From NCBI GenBank assembly GCA_900550685.1, contig URTS01000071.1, positions 1-10,068 on the forward strand: a stretch of DNA of 10,068 nt, read 5' to 3'. The notes beneath the pieces are model-generated. The model saw nothing but the letters and a program-made list of their open reading frames with translations. It had not been told where the DNA came from and did no database searches. The translations under genes were made by a program, and so were the position numbers. Source of the stretch: an uncultured Oscillibacter sp. (lineage in GTDB: Bacteria > Bacillota > Clostridia > Oscillospirales > Oscillospiraceae). Positions 1 through 6,750 of this stretch are shown in pieces. Position 1 is the stretch's first letter, and each line of letters begins with the position of its first letter.

Positions 1-12
1 GGGGACGCTTTT

Positions 13-1350
13 TCAATAACCGCGCTGCTTCAGGCTGCTGACAAGCTGCACATAAAATTCCCGGACGTCAAAGCCGGGGATGTTCTCCCGGTTCAGGTCG
101 ATCACATCCCCATGGGAAATGCCCCGCTTTCCCTGGGGTTCCAGCAGGGTGAACCGGCTGCCCCACTTGGCGGACTCCACCGACACCAGCCCATCGTTCT
201 GACCGTCAAAATGGCGGACCACCGGATAGGTGGCGTTCAGGGGAAATCTGCCGTTCCGGGCCGCCCGGCACCAGGACATCACGCTCTCATACACCACGCC
301 CGGCATATCCGGCGTTTCCGCGTTCCGGGCCAGGCAGGCGGACTCCGTCAGGTCCGTCACCGCCGCCAGAAAGTCCGGATCTTCGTCACCCAGGTGCTTC
401 ACCGCACCATTATAGGCGGCAGCCACCCTTTCCCTGACCGCCTCCGGCACCTTGTTCAGCAGGTACTCCGCGTAGATGCAGCCCCGGTGGGGCGTGTTGA
501 TGGTGGTCAATGTGGCCACATAGGGCGCCATACCCTCATGTGAAATGGCGGCCCTGGCATCCAGCCCGCCTTTGGAGTGGGCAATGATGTTCACCTTTTC
601 GCAGCCGGTCTCCTTGAGGATGGCCCGGATACGGTCAGCCAGTTCCCGGCCGCTGTCCTCCACCGAGGCGGCGGACTGCTGTTGGCCGTAAAACACTTGG
701 GCACCGTTGCGCTTCAGTTCCCTGGGGATCCGGCCCCAGTAGTTCAGATACTTGAAGTCACGGAAAAACACACCGTGGACCAGGAGGATGGGATATTTCG
801 TCCGGCAGACCTCGCTTTCCGCCCGGACCTCATCCAACTCCCACTTCTCCGTCTCAAATTCCGCCTCCCGGCCGGTGAGGCGGATGATCTTCGCCAGATA
901 CCAGATATTCACCCCGGGGATCCACCACACCAGCGCCGCCAGGATCCGGGTCCCGATGCCCAGCTGCACAGAGGTCAGGTAGACCCGGATCATGCCGTTC
1001 CAGAACAGCACAGCCTCAATCAACACAGCCCACAGGACCCCGGCAATCACAGTTGGCAGGGTGATCCCGGCAAGATGCCCGGAACGCCAGGACAGCAAAA
1101 ACCACACCTGTGCCGCCGTTGTCGCAGCTGCGGAGATCACAAACAGCCGCAGAAGCTCACAGCCGCTGGCTAAGTACCAGAGACGTTTGTCAAATTCCGG
1201 CTTTGGTATAGGCCGCACATTGAAATAGAGAAATTCGGCCAAGAGCACCAGCGTTATGATACGCAGGCCCCGGTGTTCCAGACAGTCCAGGGTCACCTGA
1301 TTGGCCGTAACCGCGCAGACGAACGAGAGAACGATCCTCCGCAGCGTCAC
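13..1350 (-). CDS. Membrane-anchored lipase-like alpha/beta hydrolase
   Basis: This 445-residue protein ends in an alpha/beta-hydrolase domain resembling bacterial true lipases. Visible active-site elements are an oxyanion-type HG (192-193, in LLVHGVFF), a nucleophile elbow AHSKGG with Ser259, the acid in GQNDGLVSVESA (Asp386), and the histidine in ISHGDV (His413). Asp415, two residues later, sits where family I lipases carry a calcium ligand. The first ~155 residues are different: about four hydrophobic stretches (roughly 31-46, 68-88, 96-118, 132-153) make a multi-pass membrane region, whereas classical lipases have a signal peptide. A basic/acidic linker (155-185) joins the two. The probable reaction is hydrolysis of a lipid or other ester; the substrate is unknown, and the topology prediction would be needed to place the catalytic domain. 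The start is GTG, overlapping the upstream stop as GTGA, with GAGG about 8 bases upstream, so it is translationally coupled to the flavodoxin-ferredoxin gene. Fold and triad are well supported; physiological role is not. Confidence 0.88.
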   Translation of the reverse strand: MTLRRIVLSFVCAVTANQVTLDCLEHRGLRIITLVLLAEFLYFNVRPIPKPEFDKRLWYLASGCELLRLFVISAAATTAAQVWFLLSWRSGHLAGITLPTVIAGVLWAVLIEAVLFWNGMIRVYLTSVQLGIGTRILAALVWWIPGVNIWYLAKIIRLTGREAEFETEKWELDEVRAESEVCRTKYPILLVHGVFFRDFKYLNYWGRIPRELKRNGAQVFYGQQQSAASVEDSGRELADRIRAILKETGCEKVNIIAHSKGGLDARAAISHEGMAPYVATLTTINTPHRGCIYAEYLLNKVPEAVRERVAAAYNGAVKHLGDEDPDFLAAVTDLTESACLARNAETPDMPGVVYESVMSWCRAARNGRFPLNATYPVVRHFDGQNDGLVSVESAKWGSRFTLLEPQGKRGISHGDVIDLNRENIPGFDVREFYVQLVSSLKQRGY

Positions 1351-2168
1351 AGGAACACCTCGTTCTTTTTCGGCTCCGTGAAATGATGTTCCAGCATGGC
1401 CACATGGGACAAAAAGGCGGCATCGTCAAAGTATTTGGCGTGTTTCGTGCATTTCCGGACGCAGGCCTGGCACTTGATGCAGGTGCCGGGAACGCTGCAC
1501 ACATCGCTGGGGTCAATGGCCCCCATGGGGCACACCCGGGCGCAGGCGCCGCAGTTGGTGCACCGGGACGGGTCCGTCAGAGGCTTGGCTTTCAGGAACT
1601 TGGCAGGCTGGCCGTCGGTGCCCTTGGGGACGTAATAGGGGGCTTCCGCGTCCCCAGGAACCGCAACGGGAGCCGGAATATCCGTTAAGCATTTTACCTT
1701 GTCAGCAATTGTTTTTGCAAAGGTCCGCATTTCTTTTCGGTCGTCCCAATCAGGGCGGCCCGCCGCCAGCTTGTCCGTGAAGGCATGGCGGCCTACAAAG
1801 GCTCCGCCTGCCAGCGTATGAAATCCGTCCGCTTCCAGAACCGCGCATAACTCCGCCAGAGCGTTGTCATAGGACCGGTTTCCGAAGGTCACGATGGCCG
1901 CCGCCAACGCGCCGTTGCCGTGAAGGCGGGCCTTGAGATCCGGCAGGATCTTGTTAGGAAGCTTTCCCGCGTAGGTGGGCGTGCCCACCACCACCAGATC
2001 CGTGTCGGCAAACACATAGTCCTGCTCCCGTTCCGCAGGCTTGGTGAATGGCAGCCGCTCCCATGGGACGTCCAACTGCTCCGCCAGCGTCTCCGCAAAG
2101 GTGGCAACGGTTTTTTCCGTATTTCCCGTGGCACTGAAATACAGGGCGCATACACGCTTGATCTCCAT
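1347..2168 (-). CDS. EFR1-type flavodoxin-ferredoxin fusion protein
   Basis: This 273-residue cytoplasmic redox protein has an N-terminal flavodoxin-like domain and a C-terminal 2[4Fe-4S] ferredoxin domain. The FMN phosphate-binding loop is SATGNTEK at 12-19; GTPTYAGKLPNK (62-73) and TFGNRSYDNAL (94-104) match the other FMN-contacting loops of flavodoxin folds. Two clusters follow: CxxCxxCxxxCP at Cys203/206/209/213 and CxxCxxCxxxC at Cys230/233/236/240. The architecture matches the EFR1 family common in anaerobic Clostridia, which presumably moves electrons between iron-sulfur centres and FMN; the physiological partners are not known. It starts at ATG behind a near-perfect AAAGGAGG site, and its stop overlaps the GTG start of the hydrolase gene by four bases, so the two are co-translated. 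No functional link between a ferredoxin-flavoprotein and a lipase is obvious. The family call is firm; the electron donor and acceptor are unassigned. Confidence 0.93.
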   Translation of the reverse strand: MEIKRVCALYFSATGNTEKTVATFAETLAEQLDVPWERLPFTKPAEREQDYVFADTDLVVVGTPTYAGKLPNKILPDLKARLHGNGALAAAIVTFGNRSYDNALAELCAVLEADGFHTLAGGAFVGRHAFTDKLAAGRPDWDDRKEMRTFAKTIADKVKCLTDIPAPVAVPGDAEAPYYVPKGTDGQPAKFLKAKPLTDPSRCTNCGACARVCPMGAIDPSDVCSVPGTCIKCQACVRKCTKHAKYFDDAAFLSHVAMLEHHFTEPKKNEVFL

Positions 2169-2170
2169 AG

Positions 2171-2178
2171 TCTCCTCC
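2171..2178 (-). promoter_or_regulatory. Shine-Dalgarno of the flavodoxin-ferredoxin gene
   Basis: On the minus strand this reads AGGAGGAG-type sequence (AAAGGAGGAGACTATG in context), a very strong ribosome binding site that fixes the ATG at 2168 as the start. It lies only about eight bases beyond the base of the upstream hairpin, so the hairpin and the site must be part of the same leader if transcription passes through. Confidence 0.8.
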
Positions 2179-2182
2179 TTTT

Positions 2183-2214
2183 GCCAAAACAGGCACCCGC
2201 AAGGGTGCCTGTTT
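2183..2214 (-). terminator. Intrinsic terminator after the Cys-rich small gene
   Basis: A perfect 12-bp stem pairs 2187-2198 with 2203-2214 around a four-base loop (TTGC on the transcribed minus strand). The minus-strand 3' side runs into TTTT before GGC, a short but usable U-tract, and the stem is flanked by A residues on its 5' side. It begins 5 bases after the stop codon of the 70-residue gene, the expected position for ending the long operon. The short U-tract suggests termination may be incomplete. It lies directly 5' of the next gene's ribosome binding site, so it could also act as a leader attenuator. Confidence 0.75.
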
Positions 2215-2219
2215 GAAAT

Positions 2220-2432
2220 TCACAGGGAAAAATCTTCCTCTTTCAGCTTGGCGGTGTCCAGAGAAGCCGGACGGGGCGGTACCCGCTTCAAAGGATCGTA
2301 GTGAAACCCTCTGCAATGGTGCTCCACTGGAACGATACCGTGCTTCACGCACATAACGTCCGTTTCGCTGATCTGCTGCCCTCGCTGGCAGTAGGCGCAG
2401 CGGGGATCGATATTCTTACGAAACAGCTTCAC
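2220..2432 (-). CDS. Small Cys/His-rich hypothetical protein (70 aa)
   Basis: I do not recognise a named family, although short proteins of this type ending in a YDPLKR-P motif look familiar from gut Clostridia. The protein has four cysteines (12, 15, 28, 40) beginning with CAYC, and histidines at 31, 38, 39 and 44. The spacing C-x2-C-x12-C-x11-C could make a compact zinc-binding fold. Residues 42-52 hold FHYDPLKRVPP, and the tail is acidic. There is no signal peptide or membrane segment, so it is probably cytoplasmic. The start is GTG with AGAGG about five bases upstream (GAGAGGTACG), only 17 bases after the stop of the Clp ATPase gene, so the two are probably co-transcribed; a hairpin terminator follows its stop. 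That position suggests, but does not show, a role connected with the ATPase. Coding status is supported by the ribosome binding site, tight spacing and the ordered Cys/His pattern. Confidence 0.8.
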   Translation of the reverse strand: MKLFRKNIDPRCAYCQRGQQISETDVMCVKHGIVPVEHHCRGFHYDPLKRVPPRPASLDTAKLKEEDFSL

Positions 2433-2449
2433 CGTACCTCTCCCCTTTC

Positions 2450-4762
2450 TTACAGCGCGTCCAGACGGATAGCTTCGTTCTCCGCGGCAGCGTGAATCCG
2501 GGATACCGGATGCTCGTAGCTGTCGATGATCTTGGTGGCCATGGGGTCCTCCAGTTCCTTCTGGATGGTGCGCCGCAGGTTCCGGGCGCCGTAGGTCCGG
2601 GAGAAGGACTTTTCCACCAGGAACTCTACCAGGCTGTCATCATAGGTAAAGGTGATGCCCTTGTCGCCCAAGGAGGTGACCAGCTCGCCCAGCATGATCT
2701 TGGCGATCTCCTTGAAGTTCTCCTTGGACAGGCGGTTGAAGGTAATAACGGCGTCCACGCGGTTGATGAACTCCGGCCGCAGGAACTGCTGCAGCGCCTT
2801 CATGGCCTTGTCGGCGTCCTGCTGAGTCTGACTGCGGTCAAAGCCCACTGTGCCGCCGTCCTGATTGCCGCTGCCGGCGTTGGAGGTCATAACAATGATG
2901 GTATTTTCAAAGTTGACCCGGCGGCCGTGGGAATCGGTGATCTCGCCGTCATCCAGAATTTGCAGCAGCACGTTCAGCACGTCGGGATGGGCCTTTTCGA
3001 TCTCGTCGAACAAAATGACGGCATAGGGCTTCCGGCGGATCTTCTCCGTCAGCTGGCCTGCCTCGTCATAGCCCACATAGCCCGGCGGGGAGCCCACGAT
3101 CCGGGATACGGAGTGCTTCTCCATAAATTCCGACATATCCAGCCGGATCAGGGCGTCCGGGGTGTTGAAGAGGTCTACTGCCAGCTGCTTCACCAGTTCG
3201 GTCTTGCCCACACCGGTGGAGCCCACGAAAATAAAGCTGACAGGTTTGCGCTTGGGGCTGATGCCCACACGGCCCCGCCGGATGGCGGAGGAGACGGCGT
3301 GGACCGCCTCATCCTGACCGATGATGTGCTGCTTCAGCCGCTCCTCCAGCCGGGCCAGGCGCTGGTACTCACGTTCCTGGATCTGGCTGGCGGGGATCTT
3401 GGTCCACAGCTCGATGACATGGGCGATATTCTCCATGGTCAGCTGGGGATCGCCCTTCAGCAGCAGATTATTCAGTTCCGTCTGCCGCTGCAGAATTTTG
3501 CTTTTCAAGGTGGCGATCTGCTCGTAATCCGGCTCCACGCCCTCCTGGGCCCCCTGCTCTTCCAACAGGGAACGCTCCTTTTCGAAGTCCTCGATCTCCC
3601 GCTGAAGCTGCATCCGCCGGGAGATGTCCGGGTCCTTCAGGTTCAGGTCGGAGCAGGCCTCGTCAATAAGGTCGATGGCCTTGTCCGGCAGGAAGCGGTC
3701 CGTGATGTACCGCTCGCTGAGCAGGACCGCCTGCCGCAGGATGCCGTCGGAGATCTTGACCCCGTGGTAGGCCTCATAATTGGGGGCCAGACCCTTCAGG
3801 ATCTTGATGGAGTCCTCAATGGAGGGCTCGTTTACCGTCACCGGCTGGAAGCGGCGCTCCAGGGCGCTGTCCTTTTCGATAGATTTGCGGTATTCGTTGA
3901 AGGTGGTGGCGCCGATCACCTGAATTTCGCCCCGGGACAGGGCGGGCTTCAGGATGTTGGCGGCGTTCATGCTGCCCTCCGCGTCGCCTGCGCCCACAAT
4001 GTTGTGGATCTCGTCGATCATCAGGATGATGTTGCCCAGCTTCTTGACCTCGTCAATGAGGCCCTTCATCCGCTGCTCAAACTGGCCCCGGAACTGGGTG
4101 CCGGCCACCAGGGCCGTCAGGTCCAGGAGGTAGACCTCCTTGTCCCGCAGCTTAAAGGGCACATCCCCCGCCACGATCCGCTGGGCCAGGCCCTCGGCAA
4201 TGGCGGTCTTGCCTACGCCGGGTTCACCGATGAGGCAGGGGTTGTTCTTCTGGCGGCGGTTCAGGATCTGGATGACCCGCTCGATCTCCTCCGCCCGGCC
4301 GATGACCGGGTCCAGCTTGCCCTCCTTGGCCTTGCGGTTCAGGGAGATGCAGTAGCCCTCCAGGAACTTCCGCTTGCCGTTGGGCTTGCCCTCCTTCTTC
4401 TCCCGGCGGCTGCCCTCCTCCGCGGGGGTCTCTTCCTTGGGAGCGGGCTCGCCGCTGTTGTTGAACAGGCGGTTCAGAAACGGGAAGGTGGCGGTTTTGC
4501 CGGATTCCTCGTCATCCTCGCCGCCGGGCAGGTCCTCCACATTGTCAATGGAATCCATGGCCTGCATCATCTCGTTGTTCAGGTTGTCCAGGTCCTCGTC
4601 CGTGATGCCCATGCGCTGCATCATGTCGTTCACCTGGGGCAGTCCCAGGCTCTTGGCGCACTTCAGGCACAGGCCCTCATTGATGGTCTTGTCCCCTTCC
4701 ATCCGGGTGATGAACACCGTGGCAATATTCTTCTTACATCTGGAACAAAGTGTTGGCTGCAT
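2450..4762 (-). CDS. Clp AAA+ unfoldase with N-terminal zinc finger (ClpE/ClpC type)
   Basis: This 770-residue protein is a two-ring AAA+ ATPase of the Hsp100/Clp family that unfolds substrates for a protease, presumably ClpP. AAA-1 carries Walker A GEPGVGKT (179-186) and Walker B with Asp250-Glu251; AAA-2 carries GSTGVGKT (514-521) and Asp586-Glu587. Between them a charged helical stretch (about 388-436) is the middle domain. TVGFDR (638-643) fits the VGF-type loop by which ClpC-class ATPases dock on ClpP. The usual double Clp_N domain is absent. Instead residues 1-40 form a CxxC...CxxC finger (Cys6, 9, 32, 35), like ClpE and the N-terminus of McsA, followed by a low-complexity linker (about 70-130), acidic then basic. 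By this architecture it is nearer ClpE than ClpC. The ATG has a GGAGGT site at ideal spacing. No CtsR-type operator (AGGTCAAA direct repeats) is visible just upstream. The ATPase call is firm; the ClpE/ClpC naming is my judgement. Confidence 0.96.
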   Translation of the reverse strand: MQPTLCSRCKKNIATVFITRMEGDKTINEGLCLKCAKSLGLPQVNDMMQRMGITDEDLDNLNNEMMQAMDSIDNVEDLPGGEDDEESGKTATFPFLNRLFNNSGEPAPKEETPAEEGSRREKKEGKPNGKRKFLEGYCISLNRKAKEGKLDPVIGRAEEIERVIQILNRRQKNNPCLIGEPGVGKTAIAEGLAQRIVAGDVPFKLRDKEVYLLDLTALVAGTQFRGQFEQRMKGLIDEVKKLGNIILMIDEIHNIVGAGDAEGSMNAANILKPALSRGEIQVIGATTFNEYRKSIEKDSALERRFQPVTVNEPSIEDSIKILKGLAPNYEAYHGVKISDGILRQAVLLSERYITDRFLPDKAIDLIDEACSDLNLKDPDISRRMQLQREIEDFEKERSLLEEQGAQEGVEPDYEQIATLKSKILQRQTELNNLLLKGDPQLTMENIAHVIELWTKIPASQIQEREYQRLARLEERLKQHIIGQDEAVHAVSSAIRRGRVGISPKRKPVSFIFVGSTGVGKTELVKQLAVDLFNTPDALIRLDMSEFMEKHSVSRIVGSPPGYVGYDEAGQLTEKIRRKPYAVILFDEIEKAHPDVLNVLLQILDDGEITDSHGRRVNFENTIIVMTSNAGSGNQDGGTVGFDRSQTQQDADKAMKALQQFLRPEFINRVDAVITFNRLSKENFKEIAKIMLGELVTSLGDKGITFTYDDSLVEFLVEKSFSRTYGARNLRRTIQKELEDPMATKIIDSYEHPVSRIHAAAENEAIRLDAL

Positions 4763-4764
4763 AG

Positions 4765-4772
4765 TTACCTCC
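4765..4772 (-). promoter_or_regulatory. Strong Shine-Dalgarno of the Clp ATPase gene
   Basis: The minus strand reads ACGGAGGTAACTATG, giving a full GGAGGT core at about five bases before the ATG at 4762. It settles the start so that the protein begins immediately before the zinc-finger cysteines. Confidence 0.75.
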
Positions 4773-4776
4773 GTAT

Positions 4777-4797
4777 CCCCGGTCCGCCGGACGGGGG
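4777..4797 (-). other. GC-rich hairpin between cvpA-like and clp genes
   Basis: CCCC plus GTCC pair with GGAC plus GGGG around a GCC-type three-base loop, giving an eight-pair stem with one bulged G. It fills the gap between the CvpA-family stop (4804) and the Clp ribosome binding site. On the transcribed strand no U-run follows (ATACGGAGG comes next), so it is not a canonical terminator. It may be an RNA processing or stability element, or chance structure in GC-rich DNA. Confidence 0.4.
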
Positions 4798-4803
4798 AAG
4801 TGT

Positions 4804-5490
4804 TTATAGGGACGCCAGCAGGCCCAGGGGGCCCACCGCCGTGAAAAAGCGAAGCAAATAGGTTTCTTCCGTGGGCAGTTCAATGCCGAAATGGGGCAGC
4901 AGCCAGATCAGCAGCCACACCACCATCATGCCCTCCAGCAGGCCCAGCAGGGCGCCGCCCAGGGTGTTGACGCTGGAGAGAAGTGGCAGCCGCAGAAGCA
5001 TACTAATGCCCAGGGAGGCCACGTGCAGCACCGCTCCCAAGGCCAGGAACAGCAGCACGTACAAAATGGCGTAGGCGAAGCTCTCCACCAGCTCCCGGGC
5101 CACTGCCGCGGCAATGGCCTTGGCCGTAGCGGCGATGGTGTTCTCCGCCTGACGCTCCAGCGCGCCCCGCAGCTTTTCCATCAGGCCCGTGCGGTCCAGG
5201 AGATTTTTCAGATTGTCCGGCAGAAGCTCTTCCAGGGTCTGCCCCTGCTCCTCCGTCCGCTCCGCCAAGGTTTTTTCCACCTTGGCGGCGATCCGTTCCT
5301 CGATTTTTGGCGTAGCCCAGTCGGAGACCGGCTGGGTCAGGGCTTTCGCCCCCAGGTTGGCTCCGATCATGGCCAGGATCAGCACAATGACGCCGGAGAG
5401 GGACAAAAACAGGCCCCGCCAGGTGCCCCGCAGAATGGCGGTCAGCAAAATGGCCGCGATCAGCACGTCCAATATTATAGCAGGTGTCAT
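4804..5490 (-). CDS. CvpA family membrane protein
   Basis: This 228-residue protein has the CvpA/colicin V production family layout: two N-terminal membrane segments (about 4-20 and 28-48) joined by the short RGTWRGLF loop, a long charged helical stretch (about 55-120), then two or more hydrophobic segments (about 135-165 and 175-200) with the glycine-rich NTLGGALLGLLEGMM motif at 175-189. It is slightly longer than the minimal family member because of the charged central region. The family acts in the cytoplasmic membrane; its biochemical role in Firmicutes is unsettled. The ATG at 5490 has only a modest site, AAAGG about eleven bases upstream. It follows the DUF5711 gene after 60 bases and precedes the Clp gene by 41 bases, so it is probably in the same transcript. 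Family call is confident, specific function is not. Confidence 0.9.
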   Translation of the reverse strand: MTPAIILDVLIAAILLTAILRGTWRGLFLSLSGVIVLILAMIGANLGAKALTQPVSDWATPKIEERIAAKVEKTLAERTEEQGQTLEELLPDNLKNLLDRTGLMEKLRGALERQAENTIAATAKAIAAAVARELVESFAYAILYVLLFLALGAVLHVASLGISMLLRLPLLSSVNTLGGALLGLLEGMMVVWLLIWLLPHFGIELPTEETYLLRFFTAVGPLGLLASL

Positions 5491-5515
5491 GGGTCTTGCC
5501 TACCTTTCTGCATGA

Positions 5516-5527
5516 AAACAAATTGTA
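5516..5527 (-). promoter_or_regulatory. Weak candidate -10 region upstream of the CvpA-family gene
   Basis: The gap before the CvpA-family gene is noticeably AT-richer than its surroundings and contains TACAAT on the minus strand (5527-5522), one mismatch from the -10 consensus. A -35 element at 17 bases (AGGGCA) matches only three of six positions. It could be a secondary promoter for the CvpA–Clp part of the operon, but the evidence is weak. Confidence 0.2.
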
Positions 5528-5550
5528 AACTCCGCTGTAAATTCTGCCCT

Positions 5551-6750
5551 TTATGGCAAAAACAGCTGGGCGGAGTCCGACGCAATCATCAGCACGGAGC
5601 CGTCCGCCCTTGTCAGGACCTCCCGGGTGTGCTCCGGTCCGTGGAGGGTGGCGTAAATCTGCAATTCCCGGTTGTAAATCACCAGACGGTCCTCATACAG
5701 CACGGAGAGATACCGTCCATTGGCGGACAGGGACCGGACCTCCTCGGAGATGTCCAGACTGGCGATCTCCGTCCCCTGGTCGTCCACCGTCACCAGACGG
5801 CCCACGCTGCCGGATTGGTATCGGTTCAGCAGCAGGGCGGTGAAATCGTCGCCCCCCAGGTCGTATTCCCGGAGGTAGGCCCCGCCGTAGGAATAGGTCC
5901 CCAGCAGCTTGCCGGAGGCACTGCCTGCCGTGAGGCAGGTGTCCGTCACCGTCAGGATATTGCCGCCCTGGCAGCCCATAGCCGTCACCAGGCCGTCAGA
6001 GACTACGTAATCCGCCGTCACCTCCGCTTCGCCGGGCTGGGTCAGGTCGTAAAATACCACATCGCTGATAAAGGTCCCCTCTTCCTGGCCCATCAGCACC
6101 ACGGCCAGGGATTTTCCGTCCTCCGTAACGCATGCGTCTGCCACAAAGCGGCGGTGGGCATTGACCTCCGCCAGCTGAACGCCGTCGGCGGTGTAGACGT
6201 CCACACAGCCCTTGGTGCCGCTGACCTGGGCCGTCACCGCCAGCATCCCGGCGCTGTTCAGCGTGGCGGAAACAATGGGGCCTCCGGCGGTCAGGCTCAT
6301 CTGCGCGCCGTTTTCATCCAGCACATACAGCGCCGTGCCGCCGATATCGTAGGCAACCGCCTTTCCGCCCCCCTGTCTCAGGGCCGGGGCGGACATCTGT
6401 ACATTGGCGCTCCAGATCTCATTTCCGTCCGTTCCCAGCAGCCGCAGGGCCGTGTCGGACAGAATCACCAGGCTTCCGTCCCCCACCTCCGCAAAGCGGT
6501 TGCTGTTGTCGGAATCGAACTGATAGACGGTCTTTTCACTGGCAGCGGCGCTGCTGCCGTAGGCAAAGTACCGCCGCAGGGCGTCCAGGCCGGTGCCGTC
6601 CCGCCAGGCCGCCACCAGGACAATGCCCAGCACCAGGATCAGCACCAGCAGAAAAATCAGGAAATTCCGCAGAAGATGCCGCTTTTTCTGCGGCTCCTCC
6701 CGCTCCCCGTCGTCGTCATTCCAAATGTCTTTTGTCGTATTCTCAGCCAT
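5551..6750 (-). CDS. DUF5711 family membrane-anchored beta-propeller
   Basis: This protein has a short, charged cytoplasmic N-terminus (1-28, with a run of acidic residues then QKKRH), one membrane helix (about 29-48, LIFLLVLILVLGIVLVAAW) and a large extracytoplasmic region of about 350 residues. That region repeats short beta-strand units resembling WD/PQQ-like blades, for example SLVILSDTALRLLGTDGNEIWSA, TALYVLDENGAQ and RLVIYNRELQIYATL. This is the DUF5711 layout; the function is unknown, and an outward-facing interaction or sensing scaffold is only an inference. I chose the ATG at 6750, which makes a 399-residue protein and overlaps the truA stop as ATGGCTGA; GAGG lies about 12 bases upstream and translational coupling is likely. 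An in-frame ATG at 6768 would add six residues but has no ribosome binding site. DUF5711 beside a CvpA-family gene fits a shared envelope context. Confidence 0.88.
   Translation of the reverse strand: MAENTTKDIWNDDDGEREEPQKKRHLLRNFLIFLLVLILVLGIVLVAAWRDGTGLDALRRYFAYGSSAAASEKTVYQFDSDNSNRFAEVGDGSLVILSDTALRLLGTDGNEIWSANVQMSAPALRQGGGKAVAYDIGGTALYVLDENGAQMSLTAGGPIVSATLNSAGMLAVTAQVSGTKGCVDVYTADGVQLAEVNAHRRFVADACVTEDGKSLAVVLMGQEEGTFISDVVFYDLTQPGEAEVTADYVVSDGLVTAMGCQGGNILTVTDTCLTAGSASGKLLGTYSYGGAYLREYDLGGDDFTALLLNRYQSGSVGRLVTVDDQGTEIASLDISEEVRSLSANGRYLSVLYEDRLVIYNRELQIYATLHGPEHTREVLTRADGSVLMIASDSAQLFLP

Noticed and set aside
4763..4803. CtsR heat-shock operator before the Clp gene
   Set aside because: No AGGTCAAA-type direct heptads are present in the gap; the visible structure is a GC-rich hairpin.
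2492..4861. A 789-codon open frame on the plus strand, opposite the Clp ATPase gene
   Set aside because: It is the mirror of a strongly conserved AAA+ gene in GC-rich DNA, where antisense stops are rare. Its product is rich in His, Gln, Gly, Leu and Val without any recognisable domain, and all neighbours are on the other strand.
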